A stretch of DNA of 64,000 nt from Limnephilus marmoratus (GCA_917880885.1 OU862910.1:23324710-23388709); one strand, 5' to 3'; numbered from the stretch's first letter, positions 1 through 10,294 are shown. Translations and numbers: made by a program. Notes: generated by a model from the letters alone, not told the origin.

Positions 1-520
1 CAAGGGGAAGTGAAGAGGAAAGATGAGGTCCTCTTCCTTCGTTGGGCCTTCAATGAACCAAGGAGGAGTGAAGAGGTGAGATTGGGTCCTCTTCCCTCCT
101 GGGGCCCTCGGGGAACCAAGGTGAAGTGGACTCTTCCCTTATGGGGCCTTCAGGGAACCAAAGGGAGGTGAACTTCTTTCTTACTCAGGGAACCAAGGAG
201 TAGTGGGGGAGGAGAAATGAGGCCCTCTTCCCTTGTGGGGCCTTCAGGGAACCAAGGAGGAGTGAAGAGGAGAAATTAGGCCCTCATCCCTTGTGAAGCC
301 TTCAAGGAACCAATGAGGAGTGGAGAGAAGAGATTAGGTCCTCTTCCCTCGTGGGGTCCTTCAGGAAACCAAGGTGGGGTGGACTCTTCCCTTGTGGGGC
401 CTTCCCAGTTGGGAACCAAAGGGAGGTGGACTCTCCAGCGTGGATGCCTACTTCCCTCGTGGAGCCTTTAGGGAACCAAGGGGTAGTGGAGAGGAGAGAT
501 GAAACCTGGGAAGACATGTG
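1..520. repeat. GC-rich minisatellite, unit about 58 bp
   Basis: Degenerate tandem units carrying GGGAACCAAGGAGGAGTG, then a GAAGAGGAGAGATGAGG-like block, then TCCTCTTCCCTCGTGGGGCC. About nine units are recognisable and the array continues off the left edge. Both strands stay open for about 60-70 codons, but those frames only follow the repeat, so I call no gene. The composition is clearly more G/A-rich than the AT-rich flank. Confidence 0.85.
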
Positions 521-540
521 GAACCAGAAGATATAGCTTC

Positions 541-1066
541 ATTTCCAATGACAACCCTGGTGAACTTCATAAAAAGGGACTGGGTTACTGTCAAAGGAAT
601 GAGGTAAAATAGGAGATAGCACAATGGGCCTATGGCTTATGCTCACTGGGAATTATATGGGAACTATATGTAAACCATCTCAGCTTTTAAAAAAAAAATA
701 GCCCAACCGCTCATTGGGCAACTGAAAAAAAACCAGCAAAGGCCCTAACACGATTTGTTCAGGAGGTTGATAAATTATTATTATATATATTAAGGTTGAT
801 TATAAATTAGGTTTTTGCTAAACAAGCTGATGTAATGACTGAAATCGTAAACTTGAGTTGTTCCTTGAATTGCCAACCAGTTTTAGTTTGGTTTCGGTTT
901 CTCGAGAAAAGGGCCTTAGTATGAAGTTACAATGTTTATTTTATTTATTTATTTATCTATATAAGGTATGTTTACATTACATTATTCGATGCCTGTCTCA
1001 CTAGGGTATACCTGTGTTGAGACCGGCGTAATGTATACAAGAAATTCCAACATTTTCTGAATCTAA
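541..1066. other. AT-rich spacer, no gene seen
   Basis: No coding frame or recognised family. It contains A-runs and a TTTATTTATTTATTTAT stretch near 940 that could be an old retroposon tail. Confidence 0.5.
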
Positions 1067-1068
1067 GT

Positions 1069-1335
1069 ACATATGTAATCTTTTCAAAATTTTATAAATA
1101 TCGGCTCAGATTGAGAGTCATCTGTAAGTGAAATATTTATTTTCTCGGTGTTCTGACAGAAAATTGAACTATAATAATGTTTTCTATCGGAAAATGAGTC
1201 AATACATATGTAATCTTTTCAGAATTTTATAAATATCGGCTCAGATTGAGTCATCGGTAAGTGAAATATTTATTTCGTCGGTGTTCTGACAGAAAATTGA
1301 ACTATAATAATGTTTTCTCTCAGAAAATGAGTCAA
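1069..1335. repeat. Tandem duplication of a 135-bp unit
   Basis: Two adjacent copies start with ACATATGTAATCTTTTC at 1069 and 1204. Both contain ATAAATATCGGCTCAGATTGAG and later GACAGAAAATTGAACTA-like blocks, with only a few differences. No coding content. Confidence 0.85.
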
Positions 1336-1560
1336 TTTAATGTATTTATCCCTTTATTTAAGATTTTTTAAAAGTAACATGAAAAAAATTGTATCAAAAT
1401 GTTTGCAAAATAATTATAAGTAATATTATTGTACAATTTTTTTTTTTTTTTTTTAAATATTTTCAAGGATTGCTTGGAAATAATATTTTAATCTACAATG
1501 CTACAGATGTTTTATGTTTTACTTAATTTTTTTGTCCTAAGAGATTCATTTTAAAAAAAA

Positions 1561-1792
1561 AATTAAATGAAGACAATATTAGCGAAACTCAATCGAAAAT
1601 CTGGAGACAGAAAAATCAGAAAAGATATTGGCTCCGCTGGGACTCTAACCCAGGACCCTTTGCTTACATGTAAGCACTCCTACATGTAAGCAAAGGGTCC
1701 TGGTTTCAAGTCCCAGCGGAGCCAATATCTTTTCTGATTTTTCTATCTCCAGATTTTCGATTGAGTTTCGCTAATATTGTCTTCATTTAATT
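1561..1792. repeat. Large palindrome with tRNA-like sequence in both arms
   Basis: Arm 1 (1561-1672) and arm 2 (1681-1792) are near-perfect reverse complements of 112 bp separated by 8 bp. In each arm, read toward the outside, TTACATGTAAGCAAAGGGTCC is followed by a stretch resembling a tRNA T-arm and acceptor stem (GTCCCAGCGGAGCC). This looks like a foldback element built from a tRNA-derived head. No complete tRNA cloverleaf is present, so I do not call a tRNA gene. Confidence 0.8.
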
Positions 1793-1876
1793 AAATATTA
1801 TAATTTGAGATTTTACTCATAAAGTTTCAAAAATTAAAAATAAATCATTTTTTTTTTAATTACTTCAGTTAACACT

Positions 1877-2314
1877 TCTATAGACGGTCCCTATGTAAAC
1901 TAAGACTTATATAATAATGCAATTTTAGGCTGTTCGAAGTAACAATTCTAACAACTTTCGTATTTATTTATTAATGACCTGAAATTTAGTAGGAATGTTC
2001 TTACTAAATTTAGTAGGAATGTTCTTACTAAATTTAGTAGGAATGTTCTTACTAAATTTAGTAGGAATGTTCTTACTAAATTTAGTAGGAATGTTCTTAC
2101 TAAATTTAGTAGGAATGTTCTTACTAAATTTAGTAGGAATGTTCTTACTAAATTTAGTAGGAATGTTCTTACTAAATTTAGTAGGAATGTTCTTACTAAA
2201 TTTCAGTTTGCTGTTAAACAAAATAAGAAAGTTGTTAGAATTGTTACTTCAAACAGCTCTCCTGAAAAATGGCATTTTCGTAGATGTCTTAGTTTACATA
2301 GGGACCTTCGATAT
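1877..2314. mobile_element. MITE with internal minisatellite
   Basis: The ends form an imperfect inverted repeat of roughly 100 bp. GGTCCCTATGTAAACTAAGA on the left is matched by TCTTAGTTTACATAGGGACC on the right, and the match continues inward to GTAACAATTCTAACAACTTTC. The space between the arms is almost entirely a 24-bp tandem repeat. No transposase is encoded, so it is non-autonomous. Confidence 0.75.
1981..2203. repeat. 24-bp minisatellite, nine units
   Basis: The core AGGAATGTTC recurs exactly every 24 bp from 1991 to 2183, nine times, with essentially no divergence. Each unit contains the 14-bp palindrome TACTAAATTTAGTA. Both strands are open (repeating MFLLNLVG on the plus strand) only because of the repeat. 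Confidence 0.95.
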
Positions 2315-2316
2315 AA

Positions 2317-2759
2317 TCTAATATATAAAATTCTCGTGTCACGGTGTTTGTTGCCATACTCCTCCGAAACGGCTGGACCAATTTTGATGAAATTTTTTAT
2401 GCTTATATGTTAGGTCTGAGAATCGACCAACATCTATTTTTCATACCCCTAAAAGTAAAGGGTGTTCCACTACGAAGAAAATTATTTTCCCATACATTTT
2501 GTATGGAACGAATTCTCCTATTTTGAAAGAACTGCAGCAATATTGTAAGGGGTATAATATTGAACTGTGAACCGGGAGAGGGGGGAGGGGGAGGGGGGAG
2601 GAGGGAGGGGGGTGGGGGGAGGTGGGAGGTGGGAGGTGGGAGGGGGGAGGTGGGAGGGGGGAGGGGGGAGGGGGAAGGGGGGAGAGGGAGGGGGGAGAGG
2701 GAGGGGGGAGGGGGAGGAGGGAGGGGGGAAGGGGGTACGAAGTTCGCCGGATCAGCTAG
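2317..2759 (+). mobile_element. Non-autonomous Helitron, copy 1
   Basis: Starts with TC after an A (2316) and reads ATATAAAATTCTCGTGTCAC, then a CTCCGAAACGGCTGGACC stretch. It ends GTACGAAGTTCGCCGG...CTAG at 2756-2759, followed by T. The TC start, the CTAG end with a GC-rich hairpin just inside, and insertion between A and T are the Helitron signature. No Rep/helicase is encoded. The interior includes a long GGGAGG tract. Confidence 0.8.
2572..2736 (+). repeat. Purine (GGGAGG) low-complexity tract
   Basis: About 160 bp of almost pure G/A on the plus strand, made of GGGAGG and GGTGGGAGG variants inside Helitron copy 1. Related G/A tracts recur at 30780-30870, 55970-56530 and 56860-57100. The proline-rich and glycine-rich frames here are artefacts of composition. 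Confidence 0.85.
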
Positions 2760-3895
2760 TCTTAATATATAAAACAAAGTCGGGTTAGTTACACTATTTA
2801 TAACTCGAGAATGGCTGGACCGATTTTGATGATATTTGATTTGTTGGATTTGTCTCCGCCCCGGATAACAGAATAACTATTAAAACATCACAAATATTAA
2901 CGAAATAAATAGTGATAAAGAAAATGATTTTCCCCATACATTTTATATGGAACGAATTCTCATATTTTGAAAGAACTGCAGCAATATTGTGAGAGGTATA
3001 ATATTGAACTGTTCGTGAATTCCAAACATTCAAAAACGTCAAATGTCACAATGCGTTGATTGTTGTGCATTTATTTTTAATCATGTAATGCTGCCCTTCT
3101 TTCTTACACACTAAATGTCAATAGTCGAAAATGAGACAAATGGTGAACGTATGTCTGCACACCTCCAAAGGAAAAATACAATAATTGTTATAAATCTCTG
3201 AAATGAAACGAATTTTTTTACATAAGCTCCACACTGGAGGCCCTGAGGTAAATAATTTCTCTCAGGACCTAATTCATCTTAGGGGATGCTGTGTGGAGGA
3301 TCTTTTTAAGGAATGGGGAGGATAGAAAGTTCTGGGAAGGAAAAAAGTATAAGGGGTGGGTAGGAATCTGGGGGTCAGTCAGGTCAGTGTGTCCGGGAGT
3401 GACGGACGTATGAATCCATCCCTCCGACTGTGGTGCAAGGCAATGGGTCGAGAGAGTCCGGCTGGAAAGGTCAAAAGGCCTTCCTCAACCAGTCTCTCTC
3501 GATCCGGCCCGCCACGCAGCAGGTGGGCAGGCGCATCAACTGCCAAGACCCGGACATAAGTCACCTCATGAACCCGGGCATCCCTGCTAAATCACCAAAC
3601 GTAGCGAACCACTTGGGGTGATCTATGGCAGAGGTGTTGGTTATTCAATAAATGGTTCCCGGGGTGGCGGCACCCGTATCCGCCTCCCGAATTCCCGTAA
3701 GTAATTGTAAAAGTAAGAAAATCACAAAAATATAAATCCGTACACAACGCCATCTCTGATACTGACAAAAACAAAACACCGACAGTTGCGCATTGATAAT
3801 TGCTTTATTGCGTATTTTTTAACTTAATAAAAAAACTTAATTTAATTCAACAGCTATTGATTCTGAGGCGGTACGAAGTTCGTCGGGTCAGCTAG
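2760..3895 (+). mobile_element. Non-autonomous Helitron, copy 2
   Basis: Begins TCTTAATATATAAAACAAAG directly after the CTAG of copy 1, and ends GTACGAAGTTCGTCGGGTCA...CTAG at 3892-3895 followed by T. The 5' part matches the copy at 27123. An unrelated dispersed repeat is inserted at about 3225-3692. No transposase gene is present. Confidence 0.8.
3225..3692 (+). repeat. Dispersed repeat family R1, nested copy
   Basis: Contains GGGATGCTGTGTGGAGG, TGACGGACGTATGAATCCAT, CCTCAACCAGTCTCTCTCGA and a terminal ATGGTTCCCGGGG block. The same blocks recur near 20640, 32375, 38960 and 51813. The copy at 51813 shows that the full element has inverted ends. No intact protein is encoded, and the superfamily is not identified. 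Confidence 0.65.
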
Positions 3896-4137
3896 TATTT
3901 ATATAAAGAATAGTATCTGTGGCAAATGTAGCTTTGTTTTTTAATACCAATCTATAGTTTTATTCTGAGATTCATGAAATTTTGCACGCTTACATATTAG
4001 GGTGCTCAATTAGCTGTAAACCATGTGTTATTTGACATTGATTTATTTACTGAACAAAATAGGTAGATTGTGACTTCGAATGCTGTTTTGACACTTAATG
4101 ACTTCTGGCAGTAAACTGATGATGTATTTTCCTCCAG

Positions 4138-4327
4138 CCCTCAGGAAAAGTACAGGCAGAGAAAGTGCCCTTTCCCGAGCCTGTCATGGGCGGACCACTG
4201 CGACGTGTGGCACAAGATGTGCGAGGGGGACCTGGAGTCCTCTGGCTGGCGGACACAGAACCTCTTCAAGCACCACCCCGGCCTGCAGCTGCGCATGCGG
4301 GCCATTCTACTGGACTGGCTTATAGAG
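4138..4327 (+). CDS. CycE: Cyclin E, exon with start of cyclin box
   Basis: First visible exon of cyclin E, the regulatory partner of Cdk2 at the G1/S transition in the nucleus. The acceptor CTCCAG ends at 4137 and the donor GTAATA begins at 4328. One base precedes a 63-codon frame, so the phase is inherited from an upstream exon. The translation includes CPFPSLSWAD, a conserved-type lead into the cyclin box, then VWHKM, HHPGLQLRMRAILLDWLIE. The R-M-R-A-I-L-L-D-W motif is the family hallmark for Cdk contact. An alternative acceptor 6 bp downstream (CCCTCAG) would remove only two residues. The exon is GC-rich against AT-rich introns. The N-terminal exons, including the start codon, are not found in this window and probably lie upstream of it. 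Confidence 0.95.
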
Positions 4328-5653
4328 GTAATACATCCATATTGTGTTGTTGGTGTTTTAATACCTAAAGGATAATTAATTTACCTGCTGTCTTGTTTTG
4401 CTCCCTGGAAAGACTTAGCGCATATCTCAGCACTGAAATGAGATACATAGTCGAATTAGATGGGCACAATTTGTAGTGCGATATTGAAGTTGAATTTTCT
4501 TGGCACATTCGGACACATTCGTATGTGCAGATCTGGTCCCCTAACCATTCTCATCAAGCCTTCTTAACCCGCTCAGTCCATTGCACATTCAGTTCACCTC
4601 CTCCTCGATGTGCTTCTGGGTTGCTTCCACCATTCAGTCATGATTTTCAGTATCGTTCCACGATTCGGTTTGGTTCCACCACAAATGCTTTCCACTGGCT
4701 CTGGTCTCTAGCCATTCGTCATCATTCCTCGAGCTTTACTATCCTGTTCTAATGCTGTTCCACGCAGTTAAGCCACGTGTTCGCCCATCTGCCTCTGGGT
4801 TATTTTCACTGGGCACCGCATCATGATTCTCAGCATCTTTTCACCCAGTGTTCTTTCCATACGTCCAGCCCATCTCAGTCTTCTAACCCAAGGAATCTTA
4901 AAATGGTTTAATGCTGTATAAAACTATTGAAATTGTTTATGATCTATTTTTATAAAATTTTGATATACATACCTATTGTTGTTTGTTACTTGAATGTTTT
5001 TTACATTTTTAAGCTTGCCTTTCAACTAGTGTAAGTAAAAAATTCTTATTTGTACACTATGTGACTGGCTTTGTGACCAGCATAATGTACATCTATGCCA
5101 CAGCAGTAGTGTTTTTTTTTTTTTTAATTACTTTCCTTTCTCTAGTGACATCATTTTGAAAGGTCAATTTTTTTTTATGGATTTCATTGAACAACTCCAA
5201 TGAAATCCATAAAATATAACCGCATTTAAAGCTAACAAATAACTGAATTGACACTTTTTATTAGATTAGTGTTGCAATATTTTAGAGATAAGTGTCGTGG
5301 AAATCCGTCTCTCTTTGTCATCGTGGCCACGGAGAATTTGTTGATATGTAGTTTGTTTGGAAAATTAATTAATCTGAATTTTTACTGCATTTTTTTAATA
5401 TAAAATGATTTGTATTAAATACAGTATTTATTTTATACATTTTATGTGCTTTCATTATTATGTTACCTTGGATAGAAGTATATTATTATTAATGTGATTT
5501 TTTCACAATTTTCATGTACTTTCACTAAATTCAGAGGAGTGAGGTAGGCAATAGGTATGAAAAGATGTTTTATTTATTTATTTTACGTCTTTGCTGTTGT
5601 GTTTATATGTTTTTTTTTAAATCTTGAAAATCAACATTTTTCTTTTTTTCCAG
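4328..5653 (+). other. Cyclin E intron with a short perfect hairpin
   Basis: AT-rich intron between two well-supported exons. At 5173-5189 and 5198-5214 it holds a 17-bp perfect inverted repeat (TTTTATGGATTTCATTG) with an 8-nt loop. The region 4500-4900 is less AT-rich and CAT/TCC-rich, resembling an old LINE fragment, but I could not place it in a family. Confidence 0.75.
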
Positions 5654-5765
5654 GTTTGTGAAGTGTACAAACTATACCGAGAAACTTTCCATTTGACAGT
5701 CAATTACATTGACAGGTATTTGTCAAATACTGAAGATGTGTATAAAGGCAGACTTCAGTTAATTG
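5654..5765 (+). CDS. CycE: Cyclin E, second visible exon
   Basis: Acceptor TTTTTCCAG ends at 5653 and donor GTAAG begins at 5766. The exon encodes [14 protein letters not shown], then a Y-I-D-R-Y-L segment and RLQLIG, the continuation of the N-terminal cyclin fold. The last base joins the first two of the next exon to give Gly, so the reading frame is kept exactly. V-C-E-V-Y-K-L-x-R-E-T-F is nearly invariant in animal cyclin E. Confidence 0.96.
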
Positions 5766-5855
5766 GTAAGAAAATTGCAACTTTATTTATTTTTCATACG
5801 AGATTTAAAGCACTTGTATGTTAGTTCCCTTTGCTTTCTAACATAATATTATAAT

Positions 5856-7023
5856 TAGACATCGGATTATATGCACTAACAAAGTGCCAAAATATGCATG
5901 CAAATATGCACTAAAAAAGGCCGAAATATGCACTAAAAACTCTTGATTTGCCCAAAATATGCACAATGCAAAATCAAAAAACCATTCATATTTTTATATA
6001 TTTTAATTAAAGACCGTACAAAAACAGCGAAATATTTTTAAAATTATGCATAGTTTTTGTGATAATATACAACTAAGTATTTTTCCAAATTTTCGAGCTC
6101 AAATTTGTGACGTTTGTCACCCAGTATTAATTTGTACGCCGAAAACGACCTCTCTACGTCAACTAACGTCATTGGGCAAAATTTAAAATTTGGCGCCATT
6201 TCTGGAGATACCTGTTTAGGAAGGGTATGACCTGTGCCGTTGATGTAGGCATTAATGTTCTTCATGTCTTCAAGACTCTGGTTTTTAAGCAAAATAGAGT
6301 CTAACTTTTTACGAATCTTTTCTGATATTGAATTAGGAAGGGCGTTGGCGAGTTCGATCATTGTTTCCAGTATTTCTATTGCTTTAAATAGAGGAAGGTT
6401 TTTTGTTTCCAATTTTTTTTATGGAATCTCGTAACTTGTGGAAATGTGTTGAAATGAGGGCGATATTCTGTTTAATGGATGCGTCTTCAAATGCTAGCTT
6501 GCTTGAATGAATTGCAATGGCCTCAGAACTGTCAAATTGCCCAACTACTTGTTTTACGGCCTCAAAATTTTCAGCATAGAATAATACTGCCTTTAGCCAA
6601 GTACCCCATCGAGTAATTATGGGTTCTGGCGGCAATGCTAGATTTGGCAATTGCTCTTTATAAGACTGCACACGTGACGGTGCTTTTAAAAATACTTTTT
6701 TGTAGAGGAAATCAATTTATTAACATTCCCATACTCTTGGCGTATCTCTTCTGCAAGGCGATGAAACCCGTGAGCTAAGCAGGTAATGTGTAGTAAATTT
6801 GGATAAAAAGTTTGCAAGGCTTGGCCAGCTTTCACGTCAGCCACCGCGCTGGTGCCCTACGCGTTATCGTCACCTAGCTCCCTATACGTAGATGATACCT
6901 CCCGCTATTAAACGAAATATGCACGATTTGGGAAAAAAGGCTGAAATATGCATTAACGTCGTAATTAGAGAGTTATATGCATTTGCATATGCAAATATGC
7001 AAATGCATATAATCCGATGTCTA
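5856..7023 (-). mobile_element. hAT transposon relic in cyclin E intron
   Basis: Ends TAGACATCGGATTATATGCA at 5856 and its reverse complement ending at 7023. It is flanked by a perfect 8-bp direct duplication ATTATAAT (5848-5855 and 7024-7031), the hAT diagnostic size. Inside are many TATGCA/ATATGCA subterminal motifs, typical transposase-binding clusters. At 1168 bp it is far shorter than an autonomous hAT (usually 2.5-5 kb) and keeps only the C-terminal part of a transposase on the minus strand. It is the main body of the 1.3 kb intron, and its right duplication ends only 48 bp before the acceptor AG. Confidence 0.9.
6044..6880 (-). pseudogene. hAT transposase C-terminal fragment
   Basis: Two open stretches on the minus strand (6384-6671 and 6044-6412), in different frames, together resemble the C-terminal half of an Ac-like transposase. 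Upstream residues [19 protein letters not shown] are readable around 6720-6820. The next stretch has PPEPIITRWGTWL, and the distal part has the hAT dimerisation signature (VDVERSFSAYKLIL). Frameshifts near 6400 and 6690 and an in-frame stop upstream disable it. The zinc-finger N terminus and the first catalytic residue are missing. It runs antisense to cyclin E. Confidence 0.85.
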
Positions 7024-7080
7024 ATTATAATTAATTGAGATGTAGCAAATGTAAGTTACGTTTGAAATGTTTATTTTTAG

Positions 7081-7512
7081 GTATCACATGTCTATTCATC
7101 GCTGCTAAAGTTGAAGAAGTGTACCCGCCCAAAATCGGGGAGTTTGCTTATGTGACGGATGGAGCTTGCACAGCGGAAGACATCTTGACAGAGGAAATAG
7201 TCATCTTACAAACATTGAGTTGGAGAACGACCCCCTTAACAATCAACAAGTGGCTCAATGCTTACATGCAGCTGAACAGCATCCAGGAAGTCAACCAAAA
7301 GACCCCGATAGAAACTGATGAAAGTCAATCAGACGAGATGCGGAAATACACTTTTATATTCCCTCAATATTCATCCCTGGAGTATGTTATTTGTGGGCAG
7401 CTCATAGACTTGGCAGTTTTACATGTGGGAGTTAATGCATTTTCCTACAGTCTTATGGCAGCCGCTGCTGTGGCGCATATCTTTAACAAAGAGGTTGCCA
7501 TGCGAGTGTCAA
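7081..7512 (+). CDS. CycE: Cyclin E, central exon
   Basis: Acceptor TTTTTAG ends at 7080 and donor GTGAGT begins at 7513. It encodes ITCLFIAAKVEEVYPPK, FAYVTDGACTAEDIL and a W-R-T-T-P-L-T segment. It then covers the start of the second cyclin fold, with LIDLAVLHVGVNAFSYSLMA. This is the most conserved part of the cyclin box (human-type LFIAAKLEEIYPPK and FAYVTDGACS). Between the two folds there is a polar linker (Q-K-T-P-I-E-T-D-E-S) that is probably surface-exposed. One base is carried into the next exon. Confidence 0.97.
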
Positions 7513-7783
7513 GTGAGTCTTTTTTAATTTTTACATATATGATTCATAATTTTAATATTGTCCATCTATGGAACAGTACCGTGTGACCTAGTTAGGTGAA
7601 CACCGCAGTAAAAATACAAAAATGAACAAAGTTATGTATGACTATAAAAAAAGATTAAACGACACGGGAATTGGTTCAAATAAAATATATTAAGTTCCAC
7701 ACCTGTAGATATTAATGCTTCCATTTTACAACCAGCTAACATTGATTGGTTTTTGTTATCTCCATAAATATTAAATGCAGGTA

Positions 7784-8646
7784 CAGTAGAATCCCGTTAA
7801 TTCGACCCCCGATAATTCGAAAAAACGCATAATTCAAATTTTTTTCTAAAAAAAACTCCCCAGAAATTTTTTAAAATTTAATTTGAAATTTATTGCACAG
7901 GAAAATTTGTTCGTGTAATTTGAAATACATCGATTTTTGCAAAAAAATAATTTCGTAAATCTGAATCTGACAGACAGCCGTGGTGGTAAAAAGCTGTAAA
8001 ATGTCCATTTACGCGCTTAAAATCATCTTATTTCGTATTATTATTTTGTAAATCTGAATTGGTTGTAGTGTTTTTACGAATTTTCTTCGAATATATTAAT
8101 TTAAAGGGCCGGCTACGGCGGAAATCGGCTGCAACATTTCGTTTTTAATGAATTTATTTTGAATAGTATATGTATATGAATTTGGAGGGTCGGCCGCGGC
8201 GGTGATAAGCTGCGAAAAAATTATTTACGTGGAAATTATCTCTATTTTTACCAATTCACTTCGAATATCTGAATGACCAGGTGCGTTAGAAATCGGCTGC
8301 AAAATTTCGATTTACTCGGAAATATATCGTATTTTTATGAATTTATTCCGAATAGGTATATGAAATAGGGCATGCTGCGACAGGATTCGGCCACGAAGAT
8401 TCGATTTACGCGAAATATATTGTATTTTTATGAATTTTTTCCGAATAGGTATATGAAATAGGGCGGGGCCGCGACGGGATTCGGCCGCGAAAATTCAATT
8501 TATGCGAAATATATTGTAATTTTACGAATTTACTTTGAATATCTAAATTTGAAGAGCCGCGGAAGTAATAAGCTGTAAAAATTTGGTTTATGCAAAAATT
8601 TACTTCGAGTATCTGGAGTGGATTTCGAATTAACGGGGTTCTACTG
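7784..8646. mobile_element. Tigger/pogo-like non-autonomous element
   Basis: Terminal inverted repeats CAGTAGAATCCCGTTAATTC (left) and GAATTAACGGGGTTCTACTG (right), flanked by TA duplications (7782-7783, 8647-8648). This is the end sequence typical of Tigger/pogo elements. The interior holds about six diverged units with TTTATGAATTTATTCCGAAT and GGCCGCGG-like blocks. No transposase frame is present. It lies in the cyclin E intron 7513-8881. Confidence 0.85.
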
Positions 8647-8881
8647 TAACGTTAAAAATGTTGTTGTACATTTTTAATAGTTGAAAGGAACAAAACATGA
8701 TTTTATTATAAAATGCAAAATATTTTTTAAATATTCTGAAAAACTAGTACACATAATTAAGTATGTACTAATAATCTATCAGTCATGACTCACATTCATA
8801 AATTTATATCTAACGACAAATGTGTTACATATACTTATGTATTATTATATTTTATATAATATGTAATTTAATTCTCATCAG

Positions 8882-9102
8882 GCTTTTTGTGGGAGGAGCT
8901 GAGCCCTTGTTACGTGTGGTTGGCCCCCTTTGCGGAGGTGCTGGGAGCGGAGGGGGTGGGTGCGGGGGCTGTGGGGGGCTCGCTGCCGGACTGCGGGGCC
9001 GACTTCACCGCCACCGGAGGGGGTCTGGCGCGCATCTGCCCCAACATCAATCTCGACCAGAGCCACCGGATACAAGTTCACAATATCTGCCTGGATTTGT
9101 TT
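8882..9102 (+). CDS. CycE: Cyclin E exon, C-terminal cyclin fold with Gly-rich loop
   Basis: Acceptor CATCAG ends at 8881 and donor GTAAGT begins at 9103. It encodes FLWEELSPCYVWLAPFAEVL, then a glycine/alanine-rich insertion of about 25 residues, then ICPNINLDQSHRIQVHNICL. The closing part matches the H-N-I-Q-T-H motif of animal cyclin E. By my count the interval between the P-F-A and H-x-I-Q motifs is about 20 residues longer than in human cyclin E1. The GC content is strikingly high, so the insertion may have grown by slippage of GGGGGC-type sequence. I infer a flexible loop that does not disturb the helices. Confidence 0.93.
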
Positions 9103-9366
9103 GTAAGTTCCTCTTAACATTTTTTTTTTCAAAAATATTTAACTCAATAAGGGTCCCTTTGTTCAAGAGTTATTGATTATGTTTCTCCGGTAATGGTGTG
9201 AAAGGCTTTTTTTTTTTAAATATTGTAGTACTGAATCCGTAAAACTCCCCTACACATTGAAAAAGTTTTTTGAGAATCCTAGTTCTGAATTATGGCTTTA
9301 TTTTATGCAAGCACAGCACTGAACATTTCATTTTCACTAAAGATTGAAGGTCTTGTGATGTGAATA

Positions 9367-10041
9367 CAATGAAACCCTCTTATGAAGTTCTCTCTTCTTC
9401 TTAAGAGGGTTTCACTTTAACCTGTCACGGGCCGCCTTGAAACAAGGAAATTATGCAAAGCATTACTTTAAATTTTGAATTGAATGTTTTGTGGATTAAT
9501 TTTGAACTATTGTATATTTTATTTACCGAAACACATTCCTAGAACAATAAACTACGTATCAAAACAACATTACTTGCGTTCATTTTGTAAATTGATAGGT
9601 TTTACGATGTTTTTGTCAAGTATCACGCATCGGACTTTGACAGTTTGATTTTTGGACGTCAAATTTGACATTTCGATTCCACAGATAAATCATTTAAAAA
9701 TATTCTGGTGTCGCCAGGTGAATGAAACTTGTGGCTATATCATCAATGATGTTGGCGCAAGCGATACTTACCTTGTCCTTCATACAAATTCTGTACACAG
9801 AATGGTCAAAATTGCATTCAAAAATATTTTTTTCGAAATTTGTTCCGCACGCATGCGCCACGCATTGCGCGCATCCTCGCGTCTCTGGCAAGTAAGAGGT
9901 TAAGACGTTTCGTGGCAAGTTTTGGTTTTTTCGGTCCCTCGGCCCATAATTGGTCTAATTTTTCCCACATAAAAGGTTTTCCTGCTTAAGAAGTTTGTTT
10001 TTTTCCGGTCCCTTGGAAAACTTCTTAAGAGGTATTCACTG
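9367..10041. mobile_element. Tigger-like MITE interrupted by a TTAA element
   Basis: Ends CAATGAAACCCTCTTATGAA (left) and TCTTAAGAGGTATTCACTG (right), flanked by TA on both sides (9365-9366 and 10042-10043). A related short copy is at 14905-15112 and shares the GGGACCGAAAAA/TTCGGTCCC subterminal block. A TTAA-flanked element occupies 9421-9899. No transposase. Confidence 0.7.
9421..9899. mobile_element. TTAA-flanked piggyBac-like MITE, nested
   Basis: TTAA at 9417-9420 and 9900-9903. Ends CCTGTCACGGGCC and GGCAAGTAAGAGG are weakly complementary. The interior shares GCGATnCTnACCTTGTCCTTCATAC-like blocks and the ACGCATGCGC motif with the element at 12031-12404, placing them in one family. Non-autonomous. 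Confidence 0.6.
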
Positions 10042-10051
10042 TATTTGGAAC

Positions 10052-10255
10052 GGTTCCATGCCAACTCAGATACAAGTCAACTCAACAACTCTTTGAATAG
10101 TCAAAAGCTATGAAAAAAATAATTTTAAAATAACCGTTAACCCTAACCTATCGTAGCCTATTTAACTGTTTTTTTAATATTTTTTTATCATCACTCTTTA
10201 TGACCTTTCTGAGGTGGTTCTGAGTTGGTTTCATTCTGAGTTGGCCGGTCACCAT
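10052..10255. mobile_element. Small MITE family M2, copy A
   Basis: Starts GGTTCCATGCCAACTCAG and ends GAGTTGGCCGGTCACC. Contains CCTAACCTATCGTAGCCTA and CATCACTCTTTATGAC. Two other copies sharing these blocks are at 26541-26932 and 49742-49925. It sits directly beside the Tigger-like element in the last cyclin E intron. Confidence 0.65.
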
Positions 10256-10294
10256 TTGGAACATGGGACTTTGTTCAATATTGACTTTAAGAAT

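Noticed and set aside
2403..2788. Proline-rich and glycine-rich frames
   Set aside because: Pure composition of the GGGAGG tract in a Helitron.
1..4137. Search for the missing 5' exons of cyclin E
   Set aside because: Only repeats and transposons were found. No frame ending in a donor of the required phase looked like a cyclin N terminus.
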